Assembly: GCF_001424485.1 (NCBI RefSeq)
Contig: NZ_LMQC01000019.1
Location: forward strand, 124,001-188,000
Length of the DNA: 64,000 nt
Source: Modestobacter sp. Leaf380
Lineage (GTDB): Bacteria; Actinomycetota; Actinomycetes; Mycobacteriales; Geodermatophilaceae
Direction: 5' to 3'
Shown here: positions 24,922-34,604 of the stretch, one piece after another
How the letters are laid out: every line of letters starts with the position of its first letter
How positions within the stretch are numbered: the stretch's first letter is position 1
Notes under the pieces: model-generated
Told to the model about the DNA's origin: nothing
The model's input: only the letters and a program-made list of their open reading frames with translations
Databases searched by the model: none
Translations under genes and position numbers: made by a program

Positions 24922-24955
24922 CGGCCGGCCCGCCCCTCTCGGGACGGGCCGGCCG
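24922..24955 (-). terminator. hairpin between coxM and coxG
   Basis: Arms CGGCCGGCCCG and CGGGCCGGCCG are perfectly complementary over 11 bases with a 12-base loop. Lying inside the operon, it could partly terminate and so lower coxG relative to coxSLM, or stabilise the upstream mRNA. Confidence 0.6.
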
Positions 24956-24994
24956 GTGCACGAGGAACTGCTGTGGTGGGGCCTTGATCCGACG

Positions 24995-25855
24995 CTACAG
25001 CCCAGCGGCCGCGGTCACAGCTCGTCGGGTGAGCACCCGGGCGAGGTGCTGGCGGTAGTCGGCCTGGGCGTTCAGGTCGCTGCTGGGCTCGGTGCCCTCG
25101 GCGGCCTGGGCGGCGGCCGCGGTGACCGTCTCCAGGCTGACGTCGGCCCCCACGAGGGCCGCCTCGACCGCGCGGGCGCGGATCGGGGTGGACCCCATGT
25201 TGGTCAGTCCGATGCGGGCCTCGGTGATGCGCGAGCCCTCCCGGCGGACGGCCGCGGCGACGGCCACGATCGACCACGCCTGGGCCACCCGGTTGAACTT
25301 CTCGTACCGGACGCCCCAGTCGCTGCCCAGCTTGGGCACCCGGACCTCGACGAGGAGCTCACCGTCGGCCAGCGCGGTGGTCAGGTAGTCCACGAAGAAC
25401 TCCGTGGCCGGCACCGTGCGCCGCGCGCCGCCGAGACCGGCGATGACGAACTCGGCGTCCAGGGCCAGCGCCACGGCCGGCAGGTCACCGGCCGGGTCGG
25501 CGTGCACCAGGGCGCCGCCGAAGGTCCCGCGGTGCCGGACGGCGGGGTCGGCCACGGTCTCGGTGGCCTCGGCGATCAGCTTCCCGTACTGCGCGATCAA
25601 CGGGTCGGTGATCACGTCGTGGTGGGTGGTCATCGCACCGATGACCAGGCTGTCGCCGTCCTCGCGGACGCCGCGCAGCTCGGTCACCCGGGTGATGTCC
25701 ACGACCGTCTCCGGTGCGGCCAGCCGCAGCCGCATGACCGGGATGAGCGACTGCCCACCGGCCAGGATCTTCACGTCCTCCCCGCCGGCGGCGATGGCCT
25801 GCAGGGCCTCGTCGACGGTGGTGGGGCGGGCGTAGGCGAACGACGCTGGGATCAC
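24995..25855 (-). CDS. coxM: CO dehydrogenase-type FAD subunit (medium)
   Basis: 286 aa. FAD-binding motifs of the xanthine oxidase family: AGGQSLIPVMRLRLAAP near residue 32 and the TIGG-like RGTFGGALVHADPAGDLPA near 105. The C-terminal domain (ARIGLTNMGSTPIRARAVE) is also typical. It passes electrons from the [2Fe-2S] small subunit to the acceptor. The GTG at 25855 overlaps the coxL stop (GTGA). The longer frame upstream lies within coxL and is a shadow. Confidence 0.95.
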   Translation of the reverse strand: MIPASFAYARPTTVDEALQAIAAGGEDVKILAGGQSLIPVMRLRLAAPETVVDITRVTELRGVREDGDSLVIGAMTTHHDVITDPLIAQYGKLIAEATETVADPAVRHRGTFGGALVHADPAGDLPAVALALDAEFVIAGLGGARRTVPATEFFVDYLTTALADGELLVEVRVPKLGSDWGVRYEKFNRVAQAWSIVAVAAAVRREGSRITEARIGLTNMGSTPIRARAVEAALVGADVSLETVTAAAAQAAEGTEPSSDLNAQADYRQHLARVLTRRAVTAAAGL

Positions 25856-28332
25856 TTGGCTGCCTCCTCGATGCCGGACTCGGTGGTGCGGGCGCCGCCG
25901 TAGGCGTTGCTGCCCTCGGCAGCGCGGGCCCCGCCGTCCCCGCCCTGGTGGATGGCCCGCCAGACCCGCTCGGGCGTCATCGGCATCAGGATGTCCTTCA
26001 CGCCCAGGTGCCGGACGGCGTCCAGCGCGGCGTTGACCACGGCCGGGGTGCTGGCGATGCAGCCGGCCTCGCCGACGCCCTTGGCACCCAGCGGGTTGTC
26101 CGGGGCGGCGTGCGTGGTGTTGCCGGTGTCGAAGTGCGGCAGGTCCATCGCCGAGGGCACCAGGTAGTCCACGAACGTGCCGGTGGTCAGGTTGCCGTCG
26201 GCGTCGTAGATGGCCTCCTCGTACAGGGCCTGGCTGATGCCCTGGGCGAGCCCGCCGTGCATCTGCCCCTCGACGATGATCGGGTTGACGATGTTCCCGA
26301 TGTCGTCGACGCAGGCGTACTTGCGGATCTTGACGAAGCCGGTGTCGGTGTCGACCTCCATCGCGCACAGGTGGGTGCCGTGCGGGAAGGAGAAGTTCGT
26401 CGGGTCGAACGCGGCCTCGGCGTCGATCGAGGGCTCGATGCCCTCCGGGTAGTCGTGCGAGGCGAAGATCGCCAGCGCGATCTCCTGGATGGCGAGCCCG
26501 GCGCCCGGCGTCCCCTTGACCGAGAAGCGGCCACCGGAGAACTCCAGGTCGTCCTCGCTGGCCTCGAGCAGGTGCGCGGCGACCTTGCGGGCCTTGGCGA
26601 CGACCTTCTCGGCGGCCTTGACCACCGCGGTGCCACCGACGACCAGCGAGCGCGAGCCGTAGGTGTCCAGGCCGCGGGCGCTGACGGCGGTGTCACCGTG
26701 CAGCACCTCGACGTCGTCGAAGGGCACGCCCAGCTCGTCGGCGACGATCTGGCTCCAGGCCGTCTCGTGGCCCTGGCCGTGCGGGGTGGAGCCGGTGACG
26801 ACCTCGACCTTGCCGGTGGGCAGCATCCGGATGGAGGCCTGCTCCCAGCCGCCGGCGCCGAAGGACAGCGAGCCGAGCACCCGGGAGGGGGCCAGGCCGC
26901 ACATCTCGGTGAACGTGGAGATGCCGATGCCCAGCTGGACCGGGTCGCCGGACTCGCGGCGGCGCGCCTGCTCGGCCCGCAGCTCGTCGTAGCCCAGCAG
27001 CTCGAGCGCGGCCTGGGTGGCCTGCTCGTAGTCACCGGAGTCGTAGGACAGCCCGGCCACCGTGGTGAACGGGAACTCCTCGGCGTTGATCCAGTTCTTG
27101 CGGCGCAGCTCCATCGGGTCCATGGACAGCTCGACGGCGAGCTCGTCCATGATCCGCTCGATCGCGAACGTCGCCTCGGGCCGGCCGGCGCCGCGGTAGG
27201 CGTCGGTGGGCACCTTGTTGGTGAAGACGCCGTCGCACTCGAAGCGGTAGGCCGGGAACTTGTAGATGCCCGGGAACATGAAGGCGCCCAGCGCCGGCAC
27301 ACCCGGGGTGATCAGGCGCAGGTAGGCGCCCATGTCGGCCAGCAGCCGGACCCGCAGGCCCTTGACGTTGCCCTCGCGGTCGGCGGCGACGTCGATGAAC
27401 TGGACCTGGTCGCGCCCGTGGTGGGCGGTCATCAGGGACTCCGAGCGGGTCTCGGTCCACTTGATCGGCTTGCCCAGGCGGCGCGCGATCAGCAGGGCCA
27501 GGATCTCCTCCGGGTTGACCTGCAGCTTTCCGCCGAAGCCGCCGCCCACGTCGGGGGCGATGACGCGCAGCTTGTGCTCGGGGATGCCGGTGGTCAGCGC
27601 CGCCATCACGCGCAGGATGTGCGGGATCTGGGTGGCCGACCACAGGGTGTAGTTGTCGCCGGTGACCCCGACGACGACCGAACGCGGCTCCATGAACGCC
27701 GGGATGAGGCGCTGCTGGACGAAGCGGCGGGACACCACGACCTCGGCGGCGTCGAACGCGGCGTCGGTGTCGGTGCCCGTGCCGGCCTCGCCGGCGTCGA
27801 AGACGAAGTGGTAGCTGGTGTTGGACTCGGTGTGGTCGTGGACCAGCGCCGAGCCCTCCTTCACCGCCTCCTCCATGTCCAGCACGACCGGGAGGGGCTC
27901 GTAGTCGACGTCGATGGCCTCGACGGCGTCCACGGCGGCGGTGCGGCTGCGGGCCACCACGATCGCCACGGCCTCACCGACGTGGTTGACGCTGTCCACG
28001 GCGATCGAGGGGTGCCCCGGGTTGACCATGTCGGGGGTGACCGGCCACGCGCAGGGGATCGAGCCCTGCTCGTCCTTGAAGTCCTGGCCGGTGTAGACCG
28101 CGACCACGTTGGGCCGGTCCTTCGCCGCACTGACGTCCAGGTTGCTGATCGTCGCGTGCGCGATGGGGCTGCGCAGCACCGACATGTAGAGCATGCCGGG
28201 CAGGACCATGTTGTCGGTCCAGGTGGTCTTGCCGGTGATCAGCCGGGCGTCCTCCTTGCGGAGTCGCGCCGAACCGACCTCCTTGGCCGGGGCGTCCGGT
28301 GTCGCGGTGCTCGGGTCCTCGGTGAGGGTCAT
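25852..28332 (-). CDS. coxL: form II CO dehydrogenase-like molybdenum subunit (large)
   Basis: 826 aa of the xanthine oxidase family. Mo-cofactor contacts include [10 protein letters not shown] (about 265), [16 protein letters not shown] (about 510) and [21 protein letters not shown] near the C-terminus. The active-site loop reads [11 protein letters not shown] (about 385), the form II signature, whereas form I CO dehydrogenases have AYxCSFR with the Cu-ligating Cys. CO oxidation is therefore uncertain and another aldehyde or heterocycle substrate is possible. A Gly/Ala-rich tail ([17 protein letters not shown]) follows the catalytic domain. It overlaps coxS and coxM by 4 bases each. Confidence 0.95.
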   Translation of the reverse strand: MTLTEDPSTATPDAPAKEVGSARLRKEDARLITGKTTWTDNMVLPGMLYMSVLRSPIAHATISNLDVSAAKDRPNVVAVYTGQDFKDEQGSIPCAWPVTPDMVNPGHPSIAVDSVNHVGEAVAIVVARSRTAAVDAVEAIDVDYEPLPVVLDMEEAVKEGSALVHDHTESNTSYHFVFDAGEAGTGTDTDAAFDAAEVVVSRRFVQQRLIPAFMEPRSVVVGVTGDNYTLWSATQIPHILRVMAALTTGIPEHKLRVIAPDVGGGFGGKLQVNPEEILALLIARRLGKPIKWTETRSESLMTAHHGRDQVQFIDVAADREGNVKGLRVRLLADMGAYLRLITPGVPALGAFMFPGIYKFPAYRFECDGVFTNKVPTDAYRGAGRPEATFAIERIMDELAVELSMDPMELRRKNWINAEEFPFTTVAGLSYDSGDYEQATQAALELLGYDELRAEQARRRESGDPVQLGIGISTFTEMCGLAPSRVLGSLSFGAGGWEQASIRMLPTGKVEVVTGSTPHGQGHETAWSQIVADELGVPFDDVEVLHGDTAVSARGLDTYGSRSLVVGGTAVVKAAEKVVAKARKVAAHLLEASEDDLEFSGGRFSVKGTPGAGLAIQEIALAIFASHDYPEGIEPSIDAEAAFDPTNFSFPHGTHLCAMEVDTDTGFVKIRKYACVDDIGNIVNPIIVEGQMHGGLAQGISQALYEEAIYDADGNLTTGTFVDYLVPSAMDLPHFDTGNTTHAAPDNPLGAKGVGEAGCIASTPAVVNAALDAVRHLGVKDILMPMTPERVWRAIHQGGDGGARAAEGSNAYGGARTTESGIEEAAK

Positions 28333-28835
28333 GCCTGCGCTCCCGTCGTCTCGACGGAGTGGGCGCCCGCCGAGCTCATCTCGCCGGCGGCCTGCTGGAC
28401 CGCCTTGACGATGTTCTGGTAGCCGGTGCAGCGACAGAGGTTGCCCTCGATGCCCTCGCGGATCTCGTGCTCGCTGGGGTCCGGGTTGTTCTTGAGCAGG
28501 TCGATCGAGGCCATGATCATCCCGGGCGTGCAGTAGCCGCACTGCAGTCCGTGCTGCTCGTGGAAGGCCTTCTGCACCGGGTGCAGGGTGGCGCCGTCGG
28601 CGACGCCCTCGATGGTGGTGACCTCGCTGCCGTCGGCCTGCACGGCCAGGACGGTGCAGGACTTCACGCTCTCGCCGTCCAGGTGCACGGTGCAGGCGCC
28701 GCAGTTGCTGGTGTCGCAGCCGACGACCGTGCCGACCTTGCCGAGCTGCTCTCGCAGGTAGTGGACCAGGAGGGTCCGGGGCTCGACGTCGTCCGAGTAG
28801 GACGCCCCGTCGACCCGCACGTTGATCTGCGTCAT
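28329..28835 (-). CDS. coxS: CO dehydrogenase-type [2Fe-2S] subunit (small)
   Basis: 168 aa with both [2Fe-2S] centres. The plant-type motif is [16 protein letters not shown] plus a following Cys in VKSCTVLA. The C-terminal motif is [11 protein letters not shown] with [12 protein letters not shown]. It relays electrons from the Mo site to the FAD subunit. ATG 28835 has GGAGG 6 bases upstream. It is first in the S-L-M-G order typical of form II operons. No CoxD/CoxE gene is inside the operon, but a MoxR/VWA pair lies 12 kb away. Confidence 0.96.
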   Translation of the reverse strand: MTQINVRVDGASYSDDVEPRTLLVHYLREQLGKVGTVVGCDTSNCGACTVHLDGESVKSCTVLAVQADGSEVTTIEGVADGATLHPVQKAFHEQHGLQCGYCTPGMIMASIDLLKNNPDPSEHEIREGIEGNLCRCTGYQNIVKAVQQAAGEMSSAGAHSVETTGAQA

Positions 28836-28910
28836 GTCCTCCGCCTCGTTGCAGGGTGCTGTGGCAGCGGTCACCCGCTCCGCCCTGGAGTGTGCCGACG
28901 CACACAGTCC

Positions 28911-28929
28911 TTAGGCCACGCTTACCTGT
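28911..28929 (-). promoter_or_regulatory. possible IdeR/DtxR-like operator upstream of cox
   Basis: The 19-mer TTAGGCCACGCTTACCTGT agrees with the DtxR/IdeR consensus TTAGGTTAGGCTAACCTAA at 13 of 19 positions, including both outer arms (TTAGG and ACCT). It lies 76 bases upstream of the coxS ATG. An inverted repeat GTGTGC-CGAC-GCACAC is adjacent at 28890-28905. This is a motif match only. Confidence 0.35.
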
Positions 28930-29003
28930 CGACGACGCGAGGACCACACCCGCACGGGCGTCGCTGCGACCCACTCGGGGCCGCAAGCACGGGCGATCCG
29001 GCC

Positions 29004-30377
29004 TCAGGCGTCCGCAGTCGCCCGCGGGGGCAACGTTGCAGGCCGTTGCAGCTGACGGGCCTCCCGGCGCCGCAGCACCGCCGAGACGGCGAGCACCCCG
29101 AGCCCGACGACGGCCAGCGCCACGCCCACCGGCGACGTCGCGCGGTACCCCAGGCCCGCCGCGATGACCGACCCGCCGAGCAGCGCGCCCAGCGCGTTGG
29201 CCGCGTTCAGGGCCGAGTGCCCGGCCGCCGCGCCGATCAGCTCGGCGTCCCCGGCGACCTCCATCAGGCGCAGCTGCAGGGTCACCACGAGCACCGAGGT
29301 CACCACCGAGACCAGGCACGCGACGACCAGCAGGGACACCGGGTGCAGGGCGGCGACGCCCATCAGGCCCAGCAGCAGACCGGTCGCCACCATCGCCCCG
29401 ACCAGCGAGCGGAACAGCGCGACGTCGGCCAGCTTCCCGCCCAGCAGGGTGCCCAACACGCCGCCGATGCCGAAGGCCAGCAGCACCACGGGCACGAAGC
29501 CCGCGCCGGCGCCGGTGACCTCGGTGGTGATCGGCGCGATGTAGGCGTAGAGCGCGAACACCCCGCCGAAGCCGAACACCGCGGCCCCGATGGTCAGCCA
29601 GACCTGGGGCAACCGCAGCGCGGCCAGCTCGGTGCGCACGGTGGCCTCCGGGGTCCCCGGAGTCCGCGGTACGACGGCGACGACGGCCACCGCGGTGAGG
29701 ACGGCGACCACCGCGACCGCCACGAAGGCCGACCGCCAGCCCAGCTGCTGCCCCAGCCAGGTGGCGGCGGGGACGCCGGCGAGGTTGGCCGCGGCCAGCC
29801 CGAGCATCACCGCGCTCACCGCCCGGCCCTTGAGGCCCGGGGCCACCAGCGAGGCGGCGACCAGCGACGCGACGCCGAAGTACGCACCGTGCGGCAGCCC
29901 GGCCAGGAAGCGGGCGACCAGCAGCGTCCCCTGGCCGGGGGCGAGCACGGTGAGCACGGTGCCGGCCAGGAACGCGGCCAGCAGGCCCAGCAGCAGGGCC
30001 CGGCGGGGCAGCCGGGCGGCGGTGGTCGCGATGACCGGCGCCCCGACGACGACGCCGAGCGCGTAGGCCGACACCAGGTGGCCGGCGCTGGGGATGTCGA
30101 CGTCGACACCGCGGGCGATCTCGGGCAGCAGGCCCATGGTGACGAACTCGCTGACCCCGATGCCGAAACCGCCCAGGCTCAACGCGCCGATCGCCAGCGC
30201 CACCTGCAGCCGGCCGAGACCCCGGGGCGTCACGGGTCGGGTCGCCGTCGCGGCGGGCTCGGCGCTCAGGGGCTCGGTGCTCAAGGGCTCGGCGCTCAGG
30301 GGCTCGGCGCTCAGGGGCTCGGCGCTCAGGGGCTCGGTGCTCACGGAGCAGGCCAAGGGCAGCGGGGCGCGGGCCAT
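29004..30377 (-). CDS. MFS transporter (DHA1/AraJ-like)
   Basis: 457 aa, 12 hydrophobic segments from about residue 60. Family marks: GIGVSEFVTMGLLPEIA in TM1 and ARFLAGLPHGAYFGVA in TM5, typical of AraJ/PbuE-like sugar or drug exporters. The N-terminus carries four copies of EPLSA and related variants, encoded by 15-base tandem repeats. No convincing ribosome-binding site precedes ATG 30377, and GTG 30344 would start at the end of the repeat. It follows the GAF regulator on the same strand after 25 bases, so it may be in that regulator's operon and under its control. Substrate unknown. Confidence 0.88.
   Translation of the reverse strand: MARAPLPLACSVSTEPLSAEPLSAEPLSAEPLSTEPLSAEPAATATRPVTPRGLGRLQVALAIGALSLGGFGIGVSEFVTMGLLPEIARGVDVDIPSAGHLVSAYALGVVVGAPVIATTAARLPRRALLLGLLAAFLAGTVLTVLAPGQGTLLVARFLAGLPHGAYFGVASLVAASLVAPGLKGRAVSAVMLGLAAANLAGVPAATWLGQQLGWRSAFVAVAVVAVLTAVAVVAVVPRTPGTPEATVRTELAALRLPQVWLTIGAAVFGFGGVFALYAYIAPITTEVTGAGAGFVPVVLLAFGIGGVLGTLLGGKLADVALFRSLVGAMVATGLLLGLMGVAALHPVSLLVVACLVSVVTSVLVVTLQLRLMEVAGDAELIGAAAGHSALNAANALGALLGGSVIAAGLGYRATSPVGVALAVVGLGVLAVSAVLRRREARQLQRPATLPPRATADA
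30255..30344 (-). repeat. six tandem 15-bp units in the MFS 5' end
   Basis: The unit GGGCTCGGCGCTCAG (plus strand) is repeated six times with few changes (GGTGCTC in two units, AA and AC at some ends). It stays in frame, so copy-number change would lengthen or shorten the EPLSA repeat without breaking the gene. Confidence 0.9.
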
Positions 30378-30402
30378 TCCGCCCGTCGGCCGGTCGGGCC
30401 GG

Positions 30403-31719
30403 TCAGCGGGAGGGACGCCGCAGCCGCAACAGCTGGCCGGCGGCGGCCGCCCGCCGCGGGGAGCTCACCGGGAGGACGTCGAGCAGGCCCTGCCAGACGG
30501 CGGCGTCGTCGGCGGCCTCGGGCAGCCGGCTGTAGCGCAGCAGCAGCTCCGGGCGCTGGGAGCGCAGCACGGCCGAGCGCAGCGAGCCGGTGAGCCGGGC
30601 CCGCGCGGTGCGCACGCCGGGGGCCTCCGAGCGGGGCAGCAGCGCCCCCGGGTAGCGCTCGAGCGCGGGGCCCACGGCGCCGCGGGCCAGCAGCCGGCGG
30701 ACCTGGTCCAGGTCGGTGTCCAGCGCGCTGGTCAACCGGTAGGGCCGGGAGCCCAGCAGCTCGGTGCCCTCCCCGAGCAGCCGGCGCAGCCGGGACAGCT
30801 CGGCGCGCACGGTGACCGCGGCGGCGTCCCCGGGGTGCACCTCGACGGCGAGCTGCTCGGCGCTGCGGCCCTCACCGGCGACGGCGGCCTCGGCCAGCAG
30901 CAGGAGCAGCTCGGAGTGCCGCAACGACAGCTCGGTGCGTCCGGCCGGGGTGGTGAGCCGGGCGCGCTCGCGGCCCAGCACCTCCAGCAGCGGGCTGACC
31001 GGCCGGGCGGCCGGCGGCGGCGCGGACGAGCGCCCCAGCTGGTCGCGGTGCAGCCAGCGCAGCTCGGACTCCGCGGCGGCGACGGTGGCCCGGACGAGGG
31101 TGAGCACGTGCGGGCTGGCGACGTGGTCCCCGCCGGTGACGTCGATGGCGCCCAGCACCAGGCCGGTGACCGGGTCGTGCACCGGGGCCGCCGAGCAGCT
31201 CCAGTGCTGCACCGGGCGGCTGTAGTGCTCGCCGCCGTAGATCTGCACCGGGGTGTCCAGGGCCAGGGCGGTGCCCGGGGCGTTGGTGCCGGCGACGTCC
31301 TCGCCCCAGCGGGCGCCGGCCACGAAGTGCATCCGCTCGGCCTGGCCACGCAGCTGGGAGTCCCCCTCGACCCAGAGCATCCGGCCGGCCGCGTCGGTGA
31401 CCGCGACGATCATCTTGTCGGCCTCCGCATCGGCGACCAGCAGCCGGCGGATGACCGGCATGACCGCGGCCAGCGGGTGCGCCTCGCGGTAGGCCAGCAG
31501 CTCGTCGTCGAGCAGGTCGACCGGGGGCGGGGCACCGTCGGGGTCGACGCCGTTGCCCAGGCTGCGGCGCCAGGAGTCCCAGACCACCGAGCGCACCTGG
31601 TCCCGGCGGGGGGCGCCGCCCCGGGTGACCATCGCCTCGTGGGCGGCCCGCAGCCGGCGGGTGGCCACGGCGGTGGGCGCGCCGTCGGGCAGCGCGAACC
31701 AGGGGTTCAGCGTCGTCAC
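30403..31719 (-). CDS. GAF-domain transcriptional regulator
   Basis: 438 aa. The N-terminal half contains RDQVRSVVWDSWRRSLGNGVDPD and a GAF domain (VTDAAGRMLWVEGD, GARWGEDVAGTNAPGTALAL, HYSRPVQHWSCSAAPVHDPVTG). This is the arrangement of AcoR-like sensors without the AAA+ domain. The C-terminal region (LTTPAGRTELSLRHSELLLLLAEAA, VTVRAELSRLRRLLG) looks like a winged-helix DNA-binding domain of the OmpR/BTAD kind. It probably senses a small ligand and regulates neighbouring genes, the MFS transporter or the cox operon, although its target is unknown. GTG 31719 opens with TTLNPWFALPDG. Confidence 0.85.
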   Translation of the reverse strand: MTTLNPWFALPDGAPTAVATRRLRAAHEAMVTRGGAPRRDQVRSVVWDSWRRSLGNGVDPDGAPPPVDLLDDELLAYREAHPLAAVMPVIRRLLVADAEADKMIVAVTDAAGRMLWVEGDSQLRGQAERMHFVAGARWGEDVAGTNAPGTALALDTPVQIYGGEHYSRPVQHWSCSAAPVHDPVTGLVLGAIDVTGGDHVASPHVLTLVRATVAAAESELRWLHRDQLGRSSAPPPAARPVSPLLEVLGRERARLTTPAGRTELSLRHSELLLLLAEAAVAGEGRSAEQLAVEVHPGDAAAVTVRAELSRLRRLLGEGTELLGSRPYRLTSALDTDLDQVRRLLARGAVGPALERYPGALLPRSEAPGVRTARARLTGSLRSAVLRSQRPELLLRYSRLPEAADDAAVWQGLLDVLPVSSPRRAAAAGQLLRLRRPSR

Positions 31720-31823
31720 GCGTCACCCTGCCCCGTCGTGCCCGCCCAGTGGCTCATGTCACGCCCATCGTGACCGGTGCGACCCGATTACGCCAGGAGT
31801 GCCGTCCCCGGCGGGGGGAGGGG

Positions 31824-33137
31824 TCAGTCGCCGGTCTCCCAGGCCGGCAGCTGCCACGGCCGCACGACGGTGGCCAGCACGACCCCCGCGAGGGCGAAGG
31901 CGGCGACCACGACGGTGCCGATGGCGGCGCCGTCGTTGCCCAGCACCCCGACCAGCGGGGCGACGACGGCGCCGACGCCGAACTGGACGGCGCCGAGCAT
32001 CGCGGCGGCGGTGCCGGCGGACTCCCCGTGCCGGCTCAGCGCGATGGCCGGGGCGTTGGGCAGGGCCAGGCCGCTGCCGGCGAGCACGACCCAGATCGGG
32101 ATCGCGACGCCGAACAGGCCGCCGGTGCCGGTGGAGGCGAGCACCAGCAGGACGACGCCGGCGGCCCCGGCCAGGGCCAGGCCGCCGACCAGGATCGCCT
32201 GGGGCTGGAAGCGGCGCAGCAGCAGCGGGTTGAACTGGGTGGCCCCGATCAGCCAGATCGCACCGGCACCGAAGAGCAGCCCGAACTGCTGCTCGTCGAG
32301 CCCGAACTCGTCCTGGTAGACGAAGGAGGCACCGGAGACGTAGCTGAACAACCCGGCCATGGTCAGCCCGGCGACGACGACGAGACCCACGAACACCCGG
32401 TCGCGGAACAGCCCGGCGTAGGCCCGGACGGTGACGCCGAGCCCGGCCGCGGCCCGTCGCTCGGGCGGCAGCGTCTCCGGCAGCGCGGCGCCGACGACGA
32501 GCACCAGCAGCAGGCCGTAGACGGCCAGCGCGACGAAGACGCCCCGCCAGGAGGTGTAGCGCAGCAGCTCCCCGCCCAGCGTGGGCGCGAGGACGGGCGC
32601 CGCGCCGATGACCAGGAACAGCCGGGACAGCAGCGTCGCCGCGGCCCGCCCGGTGTAGAGGTCGCGGACCACGGCCAGCGCGATCACCGCGCCGGCGGCG
32701 GTGCCCACGCCCTGCAGCACGCGCAGGGCCCCCAGGACGGCGATGTTCGGCGCGATGAGCACCAGCAGCGAGGCGACCACGTGCAGCGCGGTGCCGGCGA
32801 TCAGCGGGCGCTTGCGGCCGAAGCGGTCCGAGAGCGGGCCGAGGACCAGCTGGCCCAGGGCGAGCCCGAGCAGGGTGCCGGTGAGGGTGAGCTGCACGGT
32901 GGCCGACGACGTCGCCAGGTCCTCGGCGATCGTCGGCAGCGCCGGCAGGTACATGTCGATGGTGAGCGGCCCCAGCGCGACGAAGGCGCCCAGGGTCAGG
33001 GCCAGCTTGGCCCGACCGGGCGGCGGCTTCGTGCCCGTGCGGGCGGTCTGCTGGGTGTCGGTGGCGGTGCTGATGGCGGTGCTCCTCGCGTCGTCGTCGT
33101 GCCGCCCCGGAGGAGGACACAGCAGACGCCAAGCCAC
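31824..33137 (-). CDS. Bcr/CflA-type multidrug efflux MFS transporter
   Basis: 437 aa, 12 transmembrane segments. Signature regions are LGPLTIDMYLPALPTIAEDL (TM1), GQLVLGPLSDRFGRKRPLI (loop 2-3) and LRVLQGVGTAAGAVIALAVVRDLY (TM4-5), diagnostic for Bcr/CflA. The start is uncertain: after GTG 33137 there is no further ATG, GTG or TTG before the first transmembrane segment, so GTG 33137 is retained despite a weak ribosome site. The gene is separate from the GAF regulator (104-base gap) and follows mftF on the same strand. Confidence 0.92.
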   Translation of the reverse strand: MAWRLLCPPPGRHDDDARSTAISTATDTQQTARTGTKPPPGRAKLALTLGAFVALGPLTIDMYLPALPTIAEDLATSSATVQLTLTGTLLGLALGQLVLGPLSDRFGRKRPLIAGTALHVVASLLVLIAPNIAVLGALRVLQGVGTAAGAVIALAVVRDLYTGRAAATLLSRLFLVIGAAPVLAPTLGGELLRYTSWRGVFVALAVYGLLLVLVVGAALPETLPPERRAAAGLGVTVRAYAGLFRDRVFVGLVVVAGLTMAGLFSYVSGASFVYQDEFGLDEQQFGLLFGAGAIWLIGATQFNPLLLRRFQPQAILVGGLALAGAAGVVLLVLASTGTGGLFGVAIPIWVVLAGSGLALPNAPAIALSRHGESAGTAAAMLGAVQFGVGAVVAPLVGVLGNDGAAIGTVVVAAFALAGVVLATVVRPWQLPAWETGD

Positions 33138-33194
33138 CGGCGGACGGTCCTGTTCCCCGACCCGCCCGACGTCACCCGCTGTTCACGTCGGCGC

Positions 33195-34604
33195 TCAGCC
33201 GCGCGGCGGCCTCGCGGGCAGCAGCGCCCGGACGTCCCGGGCCCGCCAGGCCCCGCGCCAGAGGCCCACGCCGTAGGCCAGGTCCTCCAGCCGGCGGGCC
33301 GCGGCGAAGCGGAGCAGCCCGACCCGCTGCCGGTGCGGCCACCAGGCCCCGACGGCGTCCACGGTGGCGGCCAGCAGCACCAGCCGGCGGGCCCGCCGGC
33401 TGCCCAGCAGCGGGACGGCGAGCGGCCAGTGGTGCCGGGTGACCGAGCGGGCCAGCGTCCGGCCGGCCGCGAACGACCCGCGGACGACCAGCGTCGCGGC
33501 CAGCCCGGTCGGTGGCGGGTCCCCCAGCCGACGGGCCAGTCCCCGCGTGGCCACCGCGAGCACCCCGGCCGCGGCCAGCGCCCCCGCCCGGCCGCCGAGC
33601 AGCACCAGCGCCCAGGCCGCCGCCGACCACGGCGACATCACCACCGGGGCCACCGCCGAGCCGTGCCGCTGGGCCAGGAGTGCCGCACCGGTGCCGTAGA
33701 AGGCGCGGCGGCGCAGCCACTCCCCGGTCCGGGCGGGGTGCTCGTGGGCGACCCGGGCGGCCGGTTCGTAGCGGACCCGCCAGCCGGCGGCGGCCAGCCG
33801 CCAGACCAGGTCGACGTCCTCGGCGACCTGCATGGACTCGTCGAAACCGTCGCCGAGGGCCTCCCGGCGGGCCAGCAGGGCGGCACTGGGCACGTAGGAC
33901 ACCCCGGTCAGCGGGGCGACGGCGGCCGGGTGGTCCCCCATGTCCAGCGCGCTGACGGCGTCCTCGTAGCCGGTGACCCAGCCCGGCCGCTCCCCCGGCA
34001 GCGCCGAGATCCGCGGTGCCACGAGGGCCAGCCGGGGGTCGGCGAGGTGCGCGGCGAGCACCCCGAGCCAGCCCGGTCGCGGCACGCAGTCGGAGTCCAG
34101 GAAGGCGACGGCACCGGTCCGGGCCGCCCGCAGTCCGGCGTTCCGGGCGGCCGAGGGGCCCCGGCTGGTGTCGTGCCGGAGCACGTCGGCCCGGTGCCGG
34201 GCGCTGACCGCGGCGAGCCCGGCCGGGTCCGCGGACCCGTCGTCGACGACGGTGACAGGGAGGTCCGCGGTCTCCGGGTCGGCGCGCAGCGCGGCCAGCA
34301 GCCGGTCCAGCTCGGCGGCCCGGTCCTTGACCGGCACGACCACCGTGACGTCGGCGGGGACCACCGGCGTCGGCCGGGGGTGGGCCAGGCCGCTGTCCAG
34401 CAGCCGGGCGGCCAGGGTGCCCGTCGTCCGGTCCCGCACGGTGAGCCCGCCCTCGACCAGCAGCGCGCGGGCGCGCGGGGTGAGCCGCAGCAGCCGCAGC
34501 GGGGAGCCGCCGAGCAGGGTCCCGCCGTCGTCCCGGTGCCGGGTGCGGGGGTCCAGGACGACGGCGAACCCGTCGGGCAGCCGGGCGTCGGGCGCCGGCC
34601 TCAC
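33195..34604 (-). CDS. mftF: mycofactocin glycosyltransferase MftF
   Basis: 469 aa GT2 family protein. PDGFAVVLDPRTRHRDDGG starts the family-specific N-terminal region, with SGLAHPRPTPV before the catalytic domain at about residue 70. Then come DVTVVVPVKDRAAELDRLL, VVDDGSADPAGL and FLDSDCVPRPGWLGVL (the DxD site), with hydrophobic segments in the last third. MftF adds beta-1,4-glucose units to premycofactocinol in mycobacteria. The GTG start at 34604 overlaps the stop of a PIN-domain gene (GTGA), so it is coupled to a toxin-antitoxin pair instead of mftE; mftE is 2 kb upstream on the same strand. Confidence 0.92.
   Translation of the reverse strand: MRPAPDARLPDGFAVVLDPRTRHRDDGGTLLGGSPLRLLRLTPRARALLVEGGLTVRDRTTGTLAARLLDSGLAHPRPTPVVPADVTVVVPVKDRAAELDRLLAALRADPETADLPVTVVDDGSADPAGLAAVSARHRADVLRHDTSRGPSAARNAGLRAARTGAVAFLDSDCVPRPGWLGVLAAHLADPRLALVAPRISALPGERPGWVTGYEDAVSALDMGDHPAAVAPLTGVSYVPSAALLARREALGDGFDESMQVAEDVDLVWRLAAAGWRVRYEPAARVAHEHPARTGEWLRRRAFYGTGAALLAQRHGSAVAPVVMSPWSAAAWALVLLGGRAGALAAAGVLAVATRGLARRLGDPPPTGLAATLVVRGSFAAGRTLARSVTRHHWPLAVPLLGSRRARRLVLLAATVDAVGAWWPHRQRVGLLRFAAARRLEDLAYGVGLWRGAWRARDVRALLPARPPRG

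Noticed and set aside
23996-24961. Longer CoxG start at ATG 24961
   Set aside because: The extension overlaps the 11-base-stem hairpin and lacks family similarity; the GTG at 24892 has a good ribosome site.
28890-28905. GTGTGC-CGAC-GCACAC as a CRP/GlxR site
   Set aside because: The distance between TGTG and CACA is 6 bases, whereas the CRP pattern needs 8, so only an unassigned inverted repeat remains.
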